This document shows positions 33,868 through 46,400 of a DNA stretch of 64,000 nt, piece by piece. A program made the position numbers and the translations under genes. Position 1 is the stretch's first letter; the number at the start of each line of letters is the position of its first letter. A model generated the notes under the pieces. The model saw only the letters and a list, made by a program, of their open reading frames with translations. It was not told the DNA's origin and did no database searches. Source of the stretch: Bactrocera neohumeralis (taxonomy: Eukaryota; Arthropoda; Insecta; Diptera; Tephritidae); the NCBI RefSeq assembly GCF_024586455.1, contig NC_065919.1, forward strand, positions 34,820,839-34,884,838, written 5' to 3'.

Positions 33868-34725
33868 TTTATTTTTTTTATTTATTTATTTATAACAATT
33901 TATACAATAATAAATTGCAGAATAAATTAAAAAAGCGACACTAGCTACTGGGCTTTCAGTCGTCCTTTTAGTTCTAAAATGTTAACTTTTAGCTCGGTAA
34001 TATCGGAAAACAAAAATTTTAATTACATTAGATATATACTGTTATGCTATACTGTTCTAAGGAGGATGCCTAAATAAGCTAAATTTGATTAAGAATATTA
34101 TTGCGTTTTAAGAAGTTATATACGTGCATAATGTTTTTATGGCTAGGTGTAGACAACGCTCTTGTTAAGTTAATGTTGCCGGTGCGGTCGGACTCCGTGA
34201 TGTTCGGACATTGGGCAATCATGTGTTGTACTGTGTTGCTCCCACCACACAGAGGGCAGCAGAATGGATTACCTCTAGTTAAAAGATGAGAATGAGTAAA
34301 TATTGTATGCCCCAGCCTAAGACGAATGTATGGCTTCAGAACATTTGCTGGCAAACTTGCTGGATAAGAAGGTGTAACTCTCTTTGGGTTTAGTTTGCAG
34401 TAGGGATGACCTTGGATTGCCCAATCAGTTAAGTCGAGTTTAAGTCTTTCGTTTTTTATTGCGTTGTGCAGATCGGATTTGGTCAGACAGTTAAGAGTTA
34501 GTGCAGGAGACTTTATCACATTTTTGGCAGCGGTGTCAGCTCCTTCGTTTCCTAAGATTCCGACATGACCAGGGATCCACATTAGCTTAATTTTGTTTGG
34601 TGCTGCGATTAATGAGTTCCTAATGAAGGAAATTATTTTATTCGTGTTGGAAGGGGATTTGATTGCAGTGATGCATGATTTGCAGTCCGAGCAAATCATA
34701 TATTTTCCTTTATTCTTTTTCGCGT
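33868..34725 (-). mobile_element. I-clade LINE, 5'-truncated 3' end, inserted in hAT
   Basis: Flanked by a perfect 13-bp duplication ACTGTCTAAACTT at 33855-33867 and 34726-34738. On the minus strand the insert carries an RNase H domain and ends in an A-rich tail of TAAA-type repeats (33868-33890 read in reverse). Typical of target-primed insertion with 5' truncation. An RNase H domain after the reverse transcriptase is characteristic of the I group of LINEs. Confidence 0.9.
34079..34699 (-). pseudogene. LINE RNase H and C-terminal region
   Basis: Open reading of 206 codons cut at its 5' side by truncation of the insert. The N-terminal part is RNase H: SDCKSCITAI with the late catalytic aspartate region, then WIPGHVGILGNEGADTAAK, which holds the conserved histidine and final aspartate. 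The C-terminal part has a cysteine/histidine knuckle, CCPLCGGSNTVQHMIAQC. This is the order found at the C terminus of I-clade LINE polyproteins. The first RNase H catalytic residues and all of the polymerase are missing, so it is a fragment, although the remaining frame has no stop. Confidence 0.88.
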
Positions 34726-34812
34726 ACTGTCTAAACTTATTTAACCCTTTTCTGGGCGACTCACAGCGGAAGTACTAAATTCTGAATTGAGAAAAAGTCG
34801 AAGTCTTGAGTA

Positions 34813-35039
34813 CAGTATGAGACATATATGCTCCAAAGGTACATAGAATTAATGAGGCGTTCGATAGTCGCAAGCGGCATCGTGTCTATATGCTTTCCGT
34901 AGTTCGTGGTGTCACTTAGCGTTAGTTGGCACCACGAACCACAAAAAACATATAGACATGATGCCGCTTGCGACTATCGAATGCCCCATAGGTTCGATAT
35001 CTCTGCGGGCATATATGTATGTATGTATGTCTCATACTG
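34813..35039. mobile_element. Palindromic TA-flanked MITE inside the hAT element
   Basis: The ends CAGTATGAGACATATATG (34813 on) and its complement CTCATACTG (to 35039) are flanked by TA at 34811-34812 and 35040-35041. Most of the interior is an inverted repeat. The left arm GCGTTCGATAGTCGCAAGCG (34858 on) is repeated in reverse as CGCTTGCGACTATCGAATGC near 34965-34984, and CGTGGTG/CACCACG pair around a loop of about 20 bases. It can fold into one long hairpin and has no coding capacity. Confidence 0.82.
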
Positions 35040-35573
35040 TACAATTGGTACTATTGAGTTTAAAAACACTCATTTCATTTCATTTAAATCCGTTTATCAC
35101 GCCAAAAACGCCTCAACTTGACTGTCCAATGGAATCTCGCTATGCCCAGCTGAGCGGAATCATCTATATAGTAACTATAAGTTGCCCAAGTTACCCATTT
35201 CATTTTCGTCAATTTCTGTGAAGTTATACCTTATTCTGGAAAATATCTAAAATGGTAAGTATCGATGCTGTTTCGATTTTACTGTTCATTTTTGTGCGTG
35301 GTGAAATTTCACTGACATTCAAACGAGTGTTTACATTAAAATTGAGGTTAGGTTTGTTGATTCATCAATAGTAGTAGCCAATTTTGCATATAGAACCCGT
35401 GTTTTAACTTGCCCTCGTCCTCGGAACCCGGCGATTCCCGACAATAACAGCTGGTCCGGAAACGCCTGGAAATCAGGCACGGAAATTTTCCCGGCTCTGT
35501 CGGGAAATGTTCTCGATTTTTATTCACATTTTGTAAAAAAACAATATTTGGCCGAATATGCTGTCACGACTCC

Positions 35574-36745
35574 GTGTTTCTCGCACAAACTCAACAAAAG
35601 TATTTCAAAGTCAGTGAAAGTACGATTAATCGAAAACGTTGCCAGTGCCATACGAGAAGGCGACAAATCAAATTCAAGAACTCATTTCCAAAACGTGTGA
35701 CTGTATTAGCAAAGATACTTGGTGAAAAAATTGTCCAGTTGTGTGAAACAAGATGGGTGGAGAGGCACGATGCTGTCCTTCAATTTGCTGCGAAGTTACA
35801 GTTGATCATCGAAGCTCTGTCAAAAATCAGTGAGTGGAAGAACAGAGAAACAGCAGGCAAAGCAACAATTCTCATATCGGCTTTGTGCAAGTTCGAATTT
35901 ATCGTCGGGCTCTTCTGTCTCAGCGACATTCTATCGCTCACCCATTCGCTCAGCGTAGTTCTTCAAAAGGAAGCAATTGATTTGGCGAAGGCATCAAAAA
36001 TCATTGGGACGTTGCTTGCCACGTTGGAAAAAAAGAGGGAAAAAGTTGATGAAATATTCTGATTGATTTATTCAGAAGCCAAGAAAATGGAGGAAAAACT
36101 CGATGTTGACGAAGCGAAATCGAGAACATGTGGTCGATAAACGAAACTCGAAAATTACGACGTGAAAACTTGCGAAGATTACTATAGGGTCTATGTCTAC
36201 ATACCTCTGCTGGATACCATCAAAGAAGATTTGGAAGCTCGTTTTTCACAAGAAGTTTTGGATGGTTACCAATTGAGTGTGTTGCTCCCAGAAAAAGCAA
36301 GTCTTTTAAAAGAAAATGAAATCGATGATCTAATCGGATGCTTGATAGAAAGATTCGGGAATCTTCTGAATGATGAAAAAACGTATAAAAATTGAAATTC
36401 AAAGGTGAATTAAGCTACTGGCAATATCACTGGCAGCAGCAATAAAAAATTGAAGGCAGCGAAATTCCAACTTCTGCACTGGAAACATTAAGAAAATGTG
36501 ATATCGATATATTCCCAACAATCCAAACCTATCTCCGACTATTCTGTACACTTCCCGTAACAAACGCGAGCTCTGAACGTTCTTTCTCTTATCTTCGCCG
36601 CATCAAAATATGGCTTAGGACGACCATGCTTCAAGAAAGACTAGTTGGATTAGCGTTGCTTCATACGCATCATGACATCGAAATCACCGCCGAAAAAGTC
36701 ATCGAAAGATTCGCAAAACTTGGCAGTCATCGTTTTGCGTTATGA
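35574..36745 (+). pseudogene. hAT transposase (ZMYM1-like type), broken
   Basis: The frame from 35574 encodes a central region with LCETRWVERHDAVLQF and LSKISEWKNRETAGKA, stops at TGA 36060, and continues in the same frame past a second stop near 36139 (DVKTCEDYYRVYVYIPLLDT...) to 36395. After a frameshift, 36476-36745 encodes the hAT C-terminal dimerisation domain: DIFPTIQTYLRLFCTLPVTN, ASSERSFSYLRRIK, then LVGLALLHTHHDIEI. The N-terminal zinc finger and early catalytic region are not seen and may have been lost upstream. Similar domesticated or repeat-derived proteins are annotated as zinc finger MYM-type protein 1-like. Confidence 0.85.
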
Positions 36746-36981
36746 AACACGCAATGTAAAAGGATTTTTCTGTCTGAATTTTTAATAAAATGAGCCACTA
36801 TGTAATGCATGCATATGGTTGATTATAACCACTTTGTTTACCTAAAAATTGGAATTGATAATTTTTGTTTCATAATTTGTACTGTATTTCTCTCGCAATA
36901 ATAAGTTTTAAGCCCAAATCGAAGGATAAATTCAATTTCCCCCCCCCCCCCCCCCAGGATTCGTCTCTGGAACCCCCACTG

Positions 36982-37480
36982 ATTCTGGTAAAACCAGATA
37001 ATAAACACGCCCACTCTCCATATAACTGTGATGTTGAAAACTACTAAAAGTCACTGAAAAAAATTTACCATCAGCATTAAAGCTTATCTTCGAGAAGTTA
37101 TAAATACCATAGGGGCAGCTATAAAAATTTGACAATTGGCAGAGCACCGACCACCATTTGACTTGTCCAGTTTCAATTACATTCGGTGTATGAGGTTATC
37201 ACAACATTCCTTATTTACGTTGTGAAAATTGGCGAATTCGCATTATTCGGACCACGTCTACTTTCCATGTAACAAACTTTAAAATTCCATCTGACTATTT
37301 CACTTTTCAGTATACAAATGAAACATTAATGTCAGTTCAAAATTTTACACAAACAATTCTCTCAACGTATTTCATCTTACACCCAAAATTTGCGTAAGAG
37401 GGATTTCACGAATTTCCAATATGTATACTTTCGTTAAATTAACCGCTCTTATCAATTCTATCTAAATCTAAGCGGGTTAT
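36982..37480 (+). repeat. DINE-1-like family A, 3' segment after the hAT insertion
   Basis: Resumes the copy interrupted at 33641: AACACGCCCACTCTCCATAT, GAAAACTACTAAAAGTCACTG and the blocks corresponding to 14360-14660 of the reference copy, with substitutions and small deletions. The terminal hairpin is not clear. Confidence 0.7.
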
Positions 37481-40229
37481 TATATTATAATCTGTAAGTT
37501 TGAGGCTAAATGAGGAGAAGCGTAAAACTAACAAACTTAAAAAAAAAACATCATACATACTTATGTACATACATATGTATGTGTTCAAAATCTGAATCCC
37601 AAAGACTCAATGTATTTAAATATAACAGTTTTTTTCAAAGAAAATCAAAAATATGACTCTTCATGGAATGAATGAAATGTAAATATATTATTGTATCAAG
37701 AATAAATGCAGGTTTCGGACTTGGAGCCATTGGATATGGTAATACAATATGGGAAGGTATGTATTTTGAATGCAAATAACAAAAATTAAGTTTTGGTGTC
37801 TGTGTCGGAAAATCTACAAATGAAGAAACAGCAACTCGACTTAGTAAATGATATCAAATTGACTGCATAAGCAAGCATAGATAGAAAGTGAGTCTACCTT
37901 TGCTTTAATGAGTTACCTACATTCATTCTTCGAGTATACATATTCAGCTGGACAACTTTGTTGTTTTCAAATATAAATTGTTTGATGGTGAACAGAAATG
38001 TTAATGCCATGTTAAACCGGAATGTTAACGAATTTTGGTTATTCTAATTTTCCTTCATAAACATGTCAAAGAACATCAACAAATATATAGATATATATAT
38101 TTTCAGTTGCCATATTCTTTCATAAGGTGATGAAAATTCTTTCTTAAAGTGAGGTAATTTGTTCCCTATTACAAAGCGGGGGATGTTCTTGTATGACGTG
38201 ATTAAATTTTATTCGCGAACTTGGACTTTTTCGATGTTCCATTACAATAATTTACATTTGAAAACATCTAAATATGACCTTCTCATTTTATTCACATGCA
38301 TACATACTTTTAGTAAAGATATTAACAAACTGATCAATAATCATATTGCTCAATCATAATGTTATCTCTAAAGAAGAGGTTCCTATAATATTTATGTATG
38401 CACACCCATATACAATATGTCATTGTCGTGAAGTGTACATTGGCTTTTGCTTTTATGACCCTCAAACTGTATACGTATTATAAACACGCCAGGCTTACTA
38501 CAAGGCGAAATATAATCCCGTCGATATCCTAGCGAAGTTCAAAACCTTTCCGTAGTGAGTGCAGCAGCTCTCAAACTGCAACGAATAGTTTAGTTCAAAT
38601 GCATTTGCAAGTGGAACATATGGAATGTATGTTCGTATGTTAGATAGGCAATGGCAAACGAATTTGGAGTCAGTGACATTTTCTTACGAGGTCAAAATTA
38701 CTCTATTGTTTTCTGTACATATTGTTCTGCTGCTTATGACATGGATACAAAGAAGACCACGTAAAATTCACCTATTAAGTTTGATAAAACACCTTAATAG
38801 GGAGTGAATTTAATAACGTATAAAAAATATGAAATTAATTAATTTTGTTTTTGATTTGAGTGAATTTTTGAATACAGTTTCAATTATCTGGAAATACGTT
38901 CACTTTAATCGTTCACATTTATATTTGACTGTGGCTAAGTATGATGTCGTCTTGCGAAGAGTTTGGGTTTTTCTACTAAATCATAATATTTGAAACGTTT
39001 AGAATGCACTATGCTTTATGGTTGCAAATAAATAAAATATAACTTCATTTCGTGACCGCTACTGCTTAGCGCCTAATCGGTTTGTTTTGCGAGAAGCTTG
39101 TCTGTATCACTAAGAGTCTCAACTTGTAATGGCAGCAAATGAACTGCGCTTGAAAAAACCCAAGGCGCCTAGTGAACGAATGACGAATGAGGGAGCGGCA
39201 ACGCACTGCAAACGGTCACATTGAAGAGTCATACGAGTACATATGTATCTATGTACATTGTATATATATACTTATAAACAAGAAAGAAATGTAGACATTC
39301 AACACTTCATCAAAAGACTGCACAATGAGAATAAACATTATGTTGAGGGATACACACTAAATGGATTTAGGTGGAAAATGAACACACTCCCGCTCGCGCT
39401 CGTACTCAGAATCGCTGGTTGCGTGGCGTGGTTGCTTACTACTGTTTTTATTTTGCTTTCTGTTTGGTGGATTCATCAAATTCCAACGAGCTGCTTGCTC
39501 ACTTCAAACAATTTTTGTTTTTATAGTTTGCCTGCCAGTTTACGCTTCATTCCATGAGTGGTGTGGTTGGAAACTTTGCGATACTGTTGTTCTCTTTTTC
39601 TCATATTCGTACAAACTTAAAACTGTATGTATGTATACATAGTTTAATTTAATTTTATTCCGTTCATTTTCTACAAAATTAGTGTTTGACATTTTTTATT
39701 GGAAGACAATCTGCGAAAAGATTAGTAGAGATGAATTGAATTGTTATAAATGAAATATAATATAGGAGATGAGGTAGCAAATTCTATAATTACGTATACA
39801 AATGGGTACATACGAGTATATACATACATATGTCCTAATTCTTAATCCTTTTTTTGTACTATTAAAACAATTTGAAAGGTGGATTCGTTTTTTTATTTTA
39901 TATATTTGTAGCAAAACTTCAGCGAAACGCAATAACTTTTGTAGTTACATTAAACAGAAAGGTCATTACAGATAAGTTTAATATATTACTGTTACTTTCA
40001 TTACAATTAATAATAGGCTTAGTTAAGTAGTTCAATACTAGCAAAAAACATTAATTTTTAGAATCTTTTTTAATGAAGTTTCAGTCCATCTTATCCCTTA
40101 CTCAAAAGTAAGATTTTTTGAAAACTTATTTTGATAGAAACCAGCTTCAAAGGAGATATTATTATATTTAAATATTTATATTTATCTGGAGGTATCTATC
40201 TCTAAATTGCTAGGAGTATGTAAGTCTTT
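37481..40229. other. Ubx upstream non-coding DNA
   Basis: No gene is seen. 37550-37585 is a TACATA-type simple repeat. 38440-38640 and 39060-39560 are GC-richer, apparently single-copy stretches. The second includes CCCGCTCGCGCTCG near 39390, a TGAGTG near 39555 and several TTTATT/TTTAGG cores, so it could be regulatory. A 104-codon open frame at 39243-39557 lies here but looks like chance. Confidence 0.35.
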
Positions 40230-40791
40230 CAAGCTCCTCCCTATACACTGTGAAAATGAGGGAATTACTATAAGTTGATAACCATGACCTCGCTGATATA
40301 ATGGTTATGTTGATAGCCATTAAAAAAAGTGATAACTTACTAAATAAATCCCAGAGAAGCATTAAATTTTACAACCGATGGAGATAGTAAGGAAGGGCTT
40401 AATAAGGCTCATTGTGAAAGAGGACAAGGACTGTCTACTCCTCAAACAAATTTGTTAACATACGTTGTGAAAATCGGTCTACATATAAGCACATATTACA
40501 ATTTTAAATTTCTTATAATTTATAGTTTATGATCAAGCACCATAGCATACATCGGAATAAAACTTTGCAAAAATAGTACGTTTAAGATACGTTATCTCTC
40601 AACCAAAATGCTTGAAATCGGGCAACAACCATGGTGCTTTAGTCGGTCTAAAGTGCATTCCTTTACATTACGGTATCTACATACGTCGCCAGTAACTTTT
40701 TTCTTTAAATACTCAATATATTATATTTTTATGTCATTCAGTAATCAATCTCGTTTGGTTTTAATCAAACACATCAGACTAAGTAGTTGTA
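40230..40791 (+). repeat. DINE-1-like family A, segment before a TTAA MITE
   Basis: Forward copy with CACTGTGAAAATGAGG, a block with ATTAAATTTTACAACCGATG, and CACATATTACAATTTTAAAT corresponding to 14350-14640 of the reference copy. It is interrupted at 40791-40795 by a TTAA-flanked element and has a remnant of its 3' end at 41398-41465. Confidence 0.6.
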
Positions 40792-40795
40792 TTAA

Positions 40796-41393
40796 GGGGG
40801 GGTTAAGTTGACAATTTTTTTTGCATTTTTTTTTTGAACCATCAACATCTCAAGAATATTGTGTTACAATTTTAGGTCATTCGGAGAAAAACTAACGAAG
40901 TTACAGCAGGTTGAATAACGGTACCTCTAACTTAGGTTTGCGCGCCTTCCAGCTACCTGCGCTGAGTGTACAAAAACTTTGAATCGATTTTCCCAAATAT
41001 GTCATTTTTAAAGTCGGTGACCAGCCTACAGAAAAAACTACTGCATCGATCGTTTTGAAATTTTGTACAAATATTCTACATATATATAGCTCTCGAATGA
41101 CGTCATTGAAAGATAAACTAATAAACTAAAGAAAGCATTTTGATTTTTTGGTTTCAGATGATCCACTGATGCTGTAGGCTTGTCACCGCACAAAAACTTT
41201 TTTTCGAGGCGCCTGCAGAGATCGCCTATAAATCCGTTATTCCTCTCTATTTTTCGATACAACTTTTTTTAAGTATCCTTCAAATGTTGTACTCTCATAA
41301 AATAATAAGTAAAATAAACCTACAGCAATAATTTTTTTTTTAAATTCACGAAAAAAGGTCTTTTTTCGACGAAACAAACCTTACCCCTCCCTC
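40796..41393. mobile_element. TTAA-flanked MITE (piggyBac-like)
   Basis: About 600 bp between TTAA at 40792-40795 and TTAA at 41394-41397. The ends are G/C-strand biased inverted repeats: GGGGGGGTTAAG on the left and CTTACCCCTCCCTC on the right. The interior is non-coding, with runs of A and T. TTAA target duplication and G-rich ends suggest a piggyBac-type non-autonomous element; the family was not confirmed. Confidence 0.65.
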
Positions 41394-41397
41394 TTAA

Positions 41398-41465
41398 AAT
41401 TGATTTGAAAATTACGAGAGATACCCGAGTTGCAGCCGAGCTTAACTTTCCTAACTTACTTAAAT
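41398..41465 (+). repeat. DINE-1-like family A, 3' remnant
   Basis: GAGTTGCAGCCGAGCTTAAC followed by TTTCCTAACTTAC resembles the family's terminal hairpin and tail, in the orientation expected if the TTAA MITE split a single copy. Confidence 0.5.
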
Positions 41466-42369
41466 AAATTTTTGGCAACACCTGAAATCCTGTCTTCGAT
41501 CATCATAAACTGAGAGCGAATAAAATGTTCGGGTCCACTCGAATTTACTCCTTTAACACATGACAAAGGCTATAGGATTTTTAGTAATTGTGAACACGTA
41601 TAAAAAATATTTTATTTCATAAAAATCCTTCACTTTGTAAAAATACAAGCCCAAACATAGAGGCAATACGGTATTTCCTATAGCTACAGAACAATACGAT
41701 CATCAACCTCTAAAATATCTAAACAATACCTTCTGTATTCTGTTTCCAGTTTAGAAAATCACAAAATTAAATTTATTCATTTCTAGATAGTATTAATTTG
41801 AGAATATCTCCTCAAAAAGATTTATCGAAATTTGAAATATTTTAAGAGTAACAGGTACTTTAGTGTTTGGATTTTAAAAAAATCTTAAATAAAAAACAAA
41901 AATCTATTCAAAATCATTTAAATTGAATTGAAGCGTTAAATGCCCAATATATAGTACAGGCCTTAGTGAAATACGTTAATGAATTACGTAAGTATTTATA
42001 AACCACATACTATAATGATTTTGGTTATAGAAGTTGGAACAACGCTGAATCAACAATGAACAATCATCTTTGGTATCTAACATAGAAGGTCATATATTAA
42101 CTTATTCCGATATATTTATATTAAAGTCAATAAGTTTCTTAATTCATCACCACTCTCACATTCATAAGTTTTGTTCCTGAATGACACACCGCCAATGAAT
42201 CCAGATATTTTTTGTTGAAATATATTAGTTACAAAAGAGTTTCTTCGAATTTAAAGAACCTTAGTTTAGGGAAAGAATCATACCGAAATAAATATAGGGA
42301 TATAAGTATTATAAAAGAATGCCGAAATAATATTGAATTTGATTAAGTAATATCTGAGATATTAAATTA
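41466..42369. other. Non-coding DNA
   Basis: AT-rich; no gene, repeat family or site cluster recognised. Confidence 0.35.
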
Positions 42370-43450
42370 CACTCGAAAGTGGGCGTGCAATGGCCTCATA
42401 CCGTTCATCTGGAGTTCAAAGCGTTTGATGGTGAACTTTATACTCCGTAGCAACACAAATTATTTTGCTAAAATTTTTAACAAAATATTGAAGTTTTTGA
42501 CATCGTTTTAAATGTAGACCATGTAGTAGAATTGTCCATTTCAAAATTAACTAACAAAAATCCGTATAACAATCGTGCTAATGTGGGGGAACTCATTTTT
42601 AGTACCAAACCACACAATGCAAACAAAAGTCTTTTATTTTTCTCTTTGCTTTGTCGCTACCAAAAAAGACGAATACTTTTATTCAGTATGTTAAAGCTAG
42701 GGAAATGCGAATCGGTTGAAACTTTTCCTACTATAGCAAATCTGTAAGTACATTAAAAACCGCCATAGCTATTTTGACTAAACTTACTAAAAAGAAGACT
42801 TTTTTGTATTTTTTGATATACTGTGAATGAATAAAATCAGATGATAACCACGCCCACCCTCTGTATAGGAGTTATATGGAAAACTTCTGAAAGTGAGATA
42901 ACACAAAAGTAATTGCTCAGAGAAATTAAATTTTACACTTAAGACAGTGCAGAAAGGCTTAATAGAAGCAGGTATCAAAATTGGACAGTGGGCGTGGCCT
43001 GCCTGTAAGTGAAATCCAGTGTTTCAGAAAGTCGTGTGTAACTTTACACACATTCACACTTTATGGTAGAGTATGGCAATGGGCGAAATCGGACTACAAC
43101 AATATCAATATCGATCAATCTATAAGATATCTTAACGAAAGTCAAATACATAGTATCTTCCGGTTGACTTATATACTGTTAATTCTGCTGGCTATCTTAA
43201 AGAAGTTAGCGAGCGTATTTATCTAATAACAATGTGTTCTTCTGCCTTAAGTGGATAAAACCGGCCCAAAATAACTCTAGTCCCCATATATCTACGAATT
43301 TCCAACTTCTTTCGAATAAATCGGTCAAAATGTAAGAAGTCTTAACAAAATTAAGTGAATGTATAATATTGGGTATCCTACAGTTTAACTGTGAAATTGG
43401 AATTACATGACGTTCGATATTCTAGCATACCCTATGCATAAAATGTCGGT
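42370..43450 (+). repeat. DINE-1-like family A, degraded copy
   Basis: Old forward copy with recognisable blocks: GAAAGTGGGCGTGCAATGGC near 42373, AACCACGCCCACCCTCTGTA near 42846, GGACAGTGGGCGTGGCCTGC near 42983 and GGGCGAAATCGGACTACAAC near 43080. The intervening order suggests rearrangement or two partial copies. Confidence 0.55.
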
Positions 43451-46400
43451 TGGAGTTTTTTTTTTGATAAGATTGCTTGGAAACACGTTCTTGAATATAC
43501 TGAAATAATGACTGACTTTAACCGTTTATGTTTATAAAAAGTCGCGATATTTTAATTATGTTAAGTCGTCGGAATGTTCTTAAATATGATACGTATTTAT
43601 TCAGGCAAGAAATATCAGTTGAATAATCAAATATTCAAACTTCTAAATTTCGGGATTTCAAGACGTTATTTACAAAAATCCATGCAATTGTGAGGGATAT
43701 CTTGTTAAAATAGAGAATTTAATGTGCAAGTAACTTGACTTAGCCGCCTACAACAACAAATACACATAGTGAATGCCATTCAAACTGACACACCAAAAAT
43801 AACAACAAACATGTGATACAAAACAAAACTTGTAATAAATAATAAAACCCCTATCTGAGGCACTTGAAAATGTTAAGAACTCCGCATCTAGATGTTTAAA
43901 AAATAAACAAAAGAAAAAGACGAAAGCAATGTATGACACTTCAGTAATCAACAGATCTAAAGTTAATTAACGGCGATTGCAGATGTTTTATCTTGCTTTC
44001 CATAAAATATTTTAATTTGAACAGAAAATTGTAAATTTTAAGAGAATTGAAGTCAGGTGAATCATTACAGCATTGACACAATATATTGGCGTTGATGTGA
44101 GAACGTGTATGCATTGCATAGTGGACAGCTGACGTCTAGCTCAGCTTGACTGACCCTTCTGTTCAACAAGGCTAGTATGTTATGAAAATGAATTATTAGG
44201 ATCCGTTGCATCTGTCGTTATTGATTATTTTCAATGTGTTTGACGATAGTTCATATCAGGTTATTGTTGTAGTCATGTACTCACTGACATATTACGTGGT
44301 GAACGTACGGTCCGTCCTCTTAGAGATCACTTAATTGAATTCAAATATGAAAAGAAATAACTATTTATTAGCAAAATTTTACAAAAAGGCACTCTCTCTA
44401 ATACATTGCTTTTTTTCATAGCTGCGTCTGTATGTGAGTATAAGAACTTCAATAAACCGGGTAAAAAACTAGAGATGAATAATAAAATACTAATATTCAA
44501 GTGTATATGTTCGTATTTACAATTCGAAACGGTCAGACAGAATTTTATGTGAATTTAGTTAAGAGTGTTTCTAATTTTACGATTTTACGGAGAGGTATAC
44601 ACCTCAGAAGTTCATACGGTAAAGACCGCCTTTTTCCACGTTTAATGCCAAACCAGTGGTGTGTATGTAAGAGATGAATGCTTTCCGCCAATGAACGCAA
44701 AATGAGTATAATTGAATTTTCAGTAGCAACATGCTCAATAAAACATACAACGACCGTGCTGGGAACCAGCGGATGCATTAATTTCATATAACCATTTCTA
44801 TATATATATGGCAACTGTTATGTTTATTTATGTACAGGGACGGATGAGATATAACAATGGCTATAATAATACACAGGACGATTTGAAGGTTAAGGGAATG
44901 CGTTAGTGACATAGGGATAATAGAATCATCACTTTAATGCTATAGCATGTATTAATTCGATTTCATACCTTTCTCAGTAATAATTCTCAATTTTTCTATC
45001 AATATTTTTGCTAGGCGGAGAACATCTCCCATCTTAATTACGCTTGATTTCAGCCAATAGTTCCCGTAATATATGTATATATGTATATTATTATTTTTAC
45101 ACATTATTTAAAAGCCTGCTGGCGTTAACTAGTTGTTTAAAAGATTTAAACAATATTTATAACTCATAACGATTAGGCGAATAAAGGTCCCAATGAATAA
45201 GTTAGGTATGTTCATCAATTCGTAACAGAATACGATATCTTTTAGGGTGTAAGTTGCTGTCATCTATTTTGCTGTCTTAATTTTATCAACTAAGTTCTGA
45301 TACAAAAACTTACTTATGATTTCCTGAGTACTTATAACTACATTTCCGGAGAAATTTTCATACATATTATGCATTAATTTTTTTTTTCATTTCATTAATA
45401 AAAGAAACTAAATTTGCTTTTTTTCATAGCTCTATACATATCAAAGCTTAACGAATAGTTTACTATTTCTGTTCGATTGTATTAGGTTTTTCTACCAATT
45501 TCTGAAATACATTTTTAAAAATAACTTTATACGTGTTTATGTATAAGTAAAGACAATATTACTTAGCAGATGATAATATGATATCCAACTAATCTAACAG
45601 ACCCCAAGAAGGTCTTTGCTATAGAGCTGATTGCAATCATACACAAAACACGCTTGCATCATTTTTTACATTCACACTATTGCGTAAATATAAGTACACA
45701 TAAAAATGATAAATGAGTCGCGGCTTATAAGATCTAAACGAAAAAATATATATCAAACGAAAAAACAACCCCTGTAGATTCAGACATGCTTGAATGAGGA
45801 TGTTCATGAATCCTAAAAATATAACACAAAACAAGTTTGAAATCGAGGGAGGGTAGGAAAATTAGGAAAAGTGCATGAACATAAAAATGAGTTACGAGTG
45901 CAGCCATTTAAAATTAAAAGTGAACAAAAACGACTGAAGCAGTCATGTTTATTTCCCATCCCAGTTGGCTGAAACAACAACAGCCAGACAAAACGAATGA
46001 GACTTTTCAAATAATTTCTTTTAAGGATAGTTGTACATTGCACCCCTAAAACGAGCGCTGGAATATCAACATATACATAAATACGTGCATAAGTGTATTG
46101 AGTAGTATGCAGCCATGTTTATGAGTTGACTGGGAAGAACTATGGAAGTCAAATGCTCGCGGTGATGGCGATGTTGACAGATGAAAATCTTCTGAATTAT
46201 CGCATAGAGAACGGGACGAAGATAAATTCGTAAGTCTCGGCAGAGATTATTGCAGCTGCAAAATTCATTTTGAAACGATAAAGTCATCAGGCAGAGTCTT
46301 AAAAAGGATTTTCAGACCAACGCGAATGCTTACGAGCCACCTTTGTGGTTGGTCTGATAATATTATACATAGCGACCGACCATAGTTACTGACTGGGAGG

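Larger units (their letters stand above)
33642..36981 (+). mobile_element. hAT transposon inserted in family A, itself carrying two insertions
   Basis: Ends CAGTGGCGGATCC (33642 on) and ...CCCCCACTG (to 36981) read as CAGTGG inverted termini. ATTCTGG flanks both sides (33635-33641 and 36982-36988), consistent with an 8-bp hAT target duplication with one change. The G/C-rich run next to the ends includes a 17-base C tract near 36940. The transposase remnant is at 35574-36745. Inside it are a LINE fragment at 33868-34725 and a TA-flanked palindromic MITE at 34813-35039. Confidence 0.85.

Noticed and set aside
39243..39557. 104-codon open frame as a gene
   Set aside because: It has no recognisable domain, its composition matches the AT-rich background, and there is no sign of conserved splicing or a signal peptide.
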